Source of the DNA: Oribacterium parvum
GTDB taxonomy: Bacteria > Bacillota > Clostridia > Lachnospirales > Lachnospiraceae
Assembly: GCA_938022235.1 (NCBI GenBank)
Contig: CALIEL010000422.1
Span: 1 to 9,246, forward strand
Length of the DNA: 9,246 nucleotides
Direction: 5' to 3'
In this document: in pieces, positions 6,658 to 9,246 of the stretch
Layout of the letters: each line of letters begins with the position of its first letter
Numbering within the stretch: the stretch's first letter is position 1
Notes under the pieces: model-generated
What the model saw: the letters and a program-made list of their open reading frames with translations, nothing else
What the model was told of the DNA's origin: nothing
The model's database searches: none
Program-made: the position numbers and the translations under genes

Positions 6658-7233
6658 TTATGCGAGACGCAAAGTATCCATATTTTGCTTTCTGAGTATA
6701 GGATAGAGTCCCATGTAGACAAAGACGGAAACGATGGTGGAAGTGATAGCGTTGATTCCTGTAGCCATCAGGTTAATCTTAAAGGACAGTTCCGCAGCAG
6801 GCTTTCCTAAAATTAAGAGCTTATAAAAATAGCCGATGCTGGGATCCAGAATCACATTGGCAAAAAGTCCGCAAACGGCAGAAAGTAAAACCCATTTAAA
6901 AATTTTGGATTTGTCGTTTGTATCCTGAATCTTTCCTAACTTATGGGCAACCAAGCCTACAATTAAGCCGATGACCATTTTACAAATCAAGGTTTTAGGA
7001 GCATAGGTGATATATACCGGATCCAGTAAATCCCCGATGGTCATTCCCAGAGCTCCGGCAAAGCCGCCTAAGGGACCGCCCAGAACCAGCGCTGCAATGA
7101 CTACTACCGCATTTCCCAAATGAATAGAAGTGGCATCCGCTCCGATAGGAATTTTAATCTGTAAGAAGGTGAATACAGCATAGGATAATGCCGCAAATAG
7201 GGCAGTAAGAGTTAATTTTTGTGTCTTGTGCAT
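6658..7233 (-). CDS. ECF transporter S component (substrate-binding membrane subunit), vitamin unknown
   Basis: The 191 residues form about six hydrophobic helices (6-27, 40-52, 55-70, 82-99, 113-130, 155-177), the size and topology of the S component of energy-coupling-factor importers. These bind a vitamin or precursor in the membrane and dock on a shared EcfA-EcfA'-EcfT module. Helix 1 has the A-x-x-x-A pattern (A11, A15) used to contact EcfT. The TSIHLGNAVVVIAALVLGGP stretch, followed by a Gly/Ala-rich helix ending in GDLLDP, then APKTLICKMVIGLIVGL, is typical of the riboflavin/pyrimidine-type S-component families. The substrate cannot be assigned. No EcfA or EcfT gene is nearby, so it should use a module encoded elsewhere. 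CAGGAGGA on the - strand, seven bases before ATG, fixes the start. It converges on the terminator at 6525-6559 and is divergent from metY. Confidence 0.88.
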   Translation of the reverse strand: MHKTQKLTLTALFAALSYAVFTFLQIKIPIGADATSIHLGNAVVVIAALVLGGPLGGFAGALGMTIGDLLDPVYITYAPKTLICKMVIGLIVGLVAHKLGKIQDTNDKSKIFKWVLLSAVCGLFANVILDPSIGYFYKLLILGKPAAELSFKINLMATGINAITSTIVSVFVYMGLYPILRKQNMDTLRLA

Positions 7234-7327
7234 AATGATTTCCTCCTGAAACTTAGATATTGGGAAAAAGAATGAAGATGATAAAGTGATTTTTAAAACT
7301 TCATTTTGTTTATAAGCTGAGAATAAG

Positions 7328-7343
7328 ATAAGTCTGAACTTAT
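7328..7343. promoter_or_regulatory. Perfect 6-bp inverted repeat, possible operator for the ECF gene
   Basis: ATAAGT (7328-7333) and ACTTAT (7338-7343) flank a CTGA spacer, about 95 bases upstream of the ECF start codon. It could be a repressor site; chance is also possible in such AT-rich DNA. Confidence 0.3.
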
Positions 7344-7434
7344 AAAAATATCCAATTTAAAAGAAAAATATAAGACCAGAATGGAGATATAAAGTACTTT
7401 GAAGCTTTTGGTATTCCTAAGTTTTTACTGTAGT

Positions 7435-7474
7435 GATAAGTAGACTCTTATCGGCATAGAGGGAACCGTGATAA
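7435..7474. promoter_or_regulatory. Three-part element with mutually exclusive hairpins
   Basis: CTTATC (7447-7452) can pair with the preceding GATAAG (7435-7440; loop TAGACT) or with the following GATAA (7470-7474). The second fold is reinforced by CGG (7452-7454) pairing with CCG (7466-7468). The two folds exclude each other, as in an RNA switch, but repeated GATAAG boxes for a DNA-binding protein would look the same. Confidence 0.35.
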
Positions 7475-7523
7475 AAGCATTTGTTATAAACAGTAACTAT
7501 AGCCAAATCCAAAACTCTTGTAT

Positions 7524-7552
7524 TATACAGGAATTTCAGAAAATGCTAGTAT
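7524..7552 (+). promoter_or_regulatory. Possible metY promoter with extended -10
   Basis: TATACA (7524-7529) and TAGTAT (7547-7552) are separated by 17 bases, and the -10 is preceded by TGC, an extended -10 context. Transcription would start near 7559 and give a leader of about 175 bases. Each hexamer matches consensus at four of six positions. Confidence 0.4.
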
Positions 7553-7574
7553 AGCTCCAGCAAGAAAAACTTTT

Positions 7575-7660
7575 GCAAGTAAGTAAGAAGCAACAAAAAG
7601 TAAGTAGCAAAAAGCAAGTAGCAAGATGTAAGTAAGAATCAGTAAGTATCAGTAAGAAAG
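7575..7660 (+). repeat. Degenerate AGTAAGTA/GCAA low-complexity tract in the metY leader
   Basis: Units such as AAGTAAGTAAG, AGTAAGTAGC, GCAAGTAGC, TGTAAGTAAG and TCAGTAAGTATCAGTAAG follow one another with irregular spacing. T occurs mostly inside GTA and the strand is strongly purine-rich. In-frame stops (TAA, TAG) exclude coding. It may come from slippage or may be an unstructured leader. Confidence 0.6.
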
Positions 7661-7671
7661 AAGCTGAAGGA

Positions 7672-7709
7672 AAGCTTCCGAAAGAAAGTTTTAAACCATC
7701 GGAAAGCTT
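7672..7709 (+). promoter_or_regulatory. Leader hairpin just upstream of the metY ribosome binding site
   Basis: AAGCTTCCGA (7672-7681) pairs with TCGGAAAGCTT (7699-7709), with one bulged A, around a 17-base loop. The stem ends 11 bases before AAGGAGG (7721-7727). No T-run follows, so it is not a standard terminator; it may influence translation or mRNA stability. Confidence 0.45.
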
Positions 7710-7735
7710 GTGTAGAGTATAAGGAGGAAAATAAA

Positions 7736-9040
7736 ATGGGAGTTAAGAAGAGAAACGAGAGAAATTTTGGATTTGATACCAAGGCGATTCATGTAGGACA
7801 GGAGCAGGCGGATCCGGCAACCGGGGCAAGGGCGGTACCTATCTACCAGACCACATCCTATGTTTTCGATAATTCCGATCATGCGGCAGATCGTTTCGCC
7901 TTAAGAAATGCCGGAAACATTTACGGACGTTTAACAAACCCCACCCAGGGTGTTTTGGAAGCCAGAGTAGCGGCTTTAGAAGGCGGTGTGGCAGCCTTGG
8001 CGGTGGCTTCCGGTGCAGCGGCAGTGACCTATGCCTTTAAGGCTGTGGCACATAATGGGGATCACATTGTCAGCGCAAAGAACATTTACGGAGGAACCTA
8101 TAACTTCTTAAAGCATACCTTCCCGGAGTTCGGTGTGGAAACTACCTTTGTTTCTCCCACAGATTTAGCTGAGGCGGAGAAGGCAATTCAGGAGAACACC
8201 AAGGCACTCTATATTGAATCCTTAGGAAATCCAAACGGAGATGCTATTGATATTGAGGCTTGGGCAAATCTTGCTCATAAGCATGGTCTTCCCTTGATTG
8301 TGGACAATACCTTTGCCACCCCCTATCTGATTCGTCCTATCGAGTACGGTGCAGATATCGTGGTGCACTCCGCAACAAAGTTTATCGGCGGACACGGTTC
8401 TTCCTTGGGCGGACTTGTGGTAGATGCCGGAAAATTCGATTGGGCTAAGAGCAAGAAGTGGCCATGGCTTACCGAGCCAAACCCCTCTTACCACGGCGTT
8501 CGCTTTGCAGTAGATACAGCCCCTGCGGTAATCGCAACCTACCTTCGTGCCATCACCATCCGTGATGAGGGAGCAGCAATTTCTCCATTCAATGCCTGGG
8601 TATTGATTCAGGGCTTGGAGAGCCTTGCCCTTCGTGTAGAGCGTCATAGAGATAACGCTTTAAAGGTTGTGGAATATTTAAAGAAGCATCCGAAGGTGGA
8701 ATCCGTTTCTCACCCTGCAGCATCCACAGATCCGGCTCAGCAGGCGCTTTATAAGAAATACCTGCCAAACGGCGGCGGCTCCATTTTCACCTTTACGGTT
8801 AAGGGAAATGAAAGAACCGCTAAGGATTTCATCGATAATCTGGAGTTATTCTCCTTATTGGCAAATGTAGCGGATGTAAAGTCTTTGGCGATTCACCCGG
8901 CATCCACCACCCACTCCGAGGGAACCAAGGAGGAGCTTCTGGCTCAGGGCATTCAGGAGAACTCCGTACGTCTTTCCATCGGTATTGAAAATGTGGAGGA
9001 TATTATTGAAGACTTAGAGGAAGCATTTAAGGCAATCTAA
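7736..9040 (+). CDS. metY: O-acetylhomoserine sulfhydrylase (PLP enzyme)
   Basis: MetY condenses O-acetyl-L-homoserine with sulfide (or methanethiol) to give homocysteine (or methionine), the direct sulfhydrylation route of methionine synthesis in the cytoplasm. The 434 residues match the MetY branch of the Cys/Met-metabolism PLP family, which is longer than cystathionine synthase or lyase (about 380-400). Visible are FDTKAIHVGQ at the N-terminus, PIYQTTSYVF, YGRLTNPT (63-70) for phosphate contact, ASGAAA (91-96), DNTFATPY with D190 facing the pyridine nitrogen, and HSATKFIGGHG with K215 as the Schiff-base lysine. VRLSIGIEN near the C-terminus holds the carboxylate-binding arginine. AAGGAGG at 7721-7727, eight bases before ATG, sets the start. 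It is divergent from the ECF gene and apparently monocistronic. A cysteine-forming side activity is possible. Confidence 0.95.
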   Translation: MGVKKRNERNFGFDTKAIHVGQEQADPATGARAVPIYQTTSYVFDNSDHAADRFALRNAGNIYGRLTNPTQGVLEARVAALEGGVAALAVASGAAAVTYAFKAVAHNGDHIVSAKNIYGGTYNFLKHTFPEFGVETTFVSPTDLAEAEKAIQENTKALYIESLGNPNGDAIDIEAWANLAHKHGLPLIVDNTFATPYLIRPIEYGADIVVHSATKFIGGHGSSLGGLVVDAGKFDWAKSKKWPWLTEPNPSYHGVRFAVDTAPAVIATYLRAITIRDEGAAISPFNAWVLIQGLESLALRVERHRDNALKVVEYLKKHPKVESVSHPAASTDPAQQALYKKYLPNGGGSIFTFTVKGNERTAKDFIDNLELFSLLANVADVKSLAIHPASTTHSEGTKEELLAQGIQENSVRLSIGIENVEDIIEDLEEAFKAI

Positions 9041-9087
9041 GCTAGGTTTCCTTATAATAGTAGAAAAGCAAAAACTATAGAAGAAAT

Positions 9088-9108
9088 CTAAAAACTAAAG
9101 TTTTTTAG
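9088..9108 (+). terminator. Weak AT-rich hairpin after metY
   Basis: CTAAAAAC (9088-9095) pairs with GTTTTTTAG (9100-9108) around a TAAA loop, with one extra T. The 3' arm is T-rich, but the stem is nearly all A-T, so termination would be weak. The remainder of 9041-9156 holds nothing else I can support. Confidence 0.3.
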
Positions 9109-9156
9109 TAGGGTTGATAAACCGACATGGCTTGGAAGAAAGCTTTGTAAAAAGGA

Positions 9157-9194
9157 AGAGGCAGATGGTAGAAAAACACCATCTGTCTTTACTT
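9157..9194 (+). terminator. Intrinsic terminator downstream of metY
   Basis: GGCAGATGGT (9160-9169) pairs with ACCATCTGTC (9178-9187), with one G-T pair, around an 8-base loop AGAAAAAC. The stem extends through AAG(A) with TTT. A T-rich CTTTACTT tail (9187-9194) follows, immediately before the candidate group II intron. Confidence 0.75.
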
Positions 9195-9246
9195 GTGCGC
9201 CTAGCGGCGCACGTTTCTAACGGGTTAAAGTCCCGAATCCGCCCGG
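9195..9246 (+). mobile_element. 5' end of a probable group IIC intron (truncated by window edge)
   Basis: The sequence starts GTGCGCC, fitting the group II 5' consensus GUGYG. GTGCGCC (9195-9201) and GGCGCAC (9206-9212) form a stem with TAGC loop. GTTTCTAACGGGTTAAAGTC (9213-9232) follows, in which CGGG (9221-9224) pairs with CCCG (9232-9235). From memory, the group IIC intron of Oceanobacillus iheyensis begins in the same way: GUGUGCC, a short stem-loop, then GGGUGAGAGUCCCGAA. Location supports the call: group IIC introns characteristically insert just downstream of intrinsic terminator hairpins, and one ends here at 9190. The ribozyme body and any reverse-transcriptase ORF would lie beyond 9246. 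Confidence 0.65.

Larger units (their letters stand above)
7234..7735. other. 502-base divergent intergenic region between the ECF gene and metY
   Basis: No coding frame or recognised riboswitch was found on either strand. The half near the ECF gene is AT-rich and holds an inverted repeat. The middle has an alternative-pairing element at 7435-7474. The metY side holds a possible promoter, an AGTAAGTA-rich low-complexity tract and a hairpin before the ribosome binding site. I could not find a convincing - strand promoter for the ECF gene. Confidence 0.7.

Noticed and set aside
7458..7474. GGGAACCGTG resembles the T-box core TGGNACCGCG, suggesting a T-box leader for metY.
   Set aside because: No terminator/antiterminator pair follows, no stem I with specifier loop was found upstream, and the start codon is about 260 bases away.
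7234..7735. Possible SAM (S-box), THF, TPP, cobalamin or preQ1 riboswitch in the divergent region.
   Set aside because: None of the conserved core sequences of these classes was found on either strand by eye; a covariance-model scan would be decisive.
8222..8647. 141-codon antisense frame within metY.
   Set aside because: Fully inside a well-supported gene, no ribosome binding site or family pattern; a by-product of metY codon use.
9053..9058. Perfect TATAAT after metY as a promoter.
   Set aside because: No acceptable -35 at 16-18 bases upstream and no gene follows before the terminator.
9195..9246. tRNA-like T arm (CGGG, 7-base loop, CCCG).
   Set aside because: The loop lacks TTCRA, no anticodon arm or acceptor stem fits, and the preceding GTGCGCC hairpin matches a group II intron start better.

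Overview
The window looks like ordinary chromosome from a low-GC Gram-positive anaerobe of the class Clostridia, probably Lachnospiraceae. The evidence is strong AAGGAGG-type ribosome binding sites before nearly every gene, AT-leaning codon use, intrinsic terminators, and protein variants typical of that group: a 571-residue RecJ, an orphan ECF S component and a single-enzyme O-acetylhomoserine sulfhydrylase. The family assignment is inference; no rRNA or other marker is present.

Layout. On the + strand, recJ (113-1828) and glyA (1857-3113) are 28 bases apart and probably co-transcribed; a clean intrinsic terminator (3154-3188) follows. Bases 3205-3575 hold a very large quasi-palindrome in which the same internal-loop motif occurs twice, one copy nested inside the other. 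Directly after it come a good sigma-A-type promoter (3589-3617), an AEC-family permease (3683-4627), a divergent FMN-dependent alpha-hydroxy-acid oxidising protein (4768-5715) and a six-helix membrane protein of unknown role (5856-6542). The last gene ends inside a bidirectional terminator. A - strand ECF transporter S component (6658-7233) converges on that terminator. A 502-base divergent intergenic region with inverted repeats and a low-complexity AGTAAGTA-rich leader separates it from metY (7736-9040, + strand). Beyond metY is another terminator hairpin, and 4 bases after its stem begins a sequence that looks like the 5' end of a group IIC intron, cut off by the window edge.

How the genes may work together. 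GlyA feeds one-carbon units into folate, and MetY makes homocysteine, the acceptor of the folate-borne methyl group, so the two enzymes bracket methionine synthesis; both use PLP. The ECF S component divergent from metY may import a vitamin, but its substrate cannot be read from sequence. The AEC permease beside the 2-hydroxy-acid oxidase suggests uptake and oxidation of an organic acid. RecJ is DNA-repair housekeeping. The most unusual elements are the nested palindrome at 3205-3575 and the candidate group IIC intron start at 9195.
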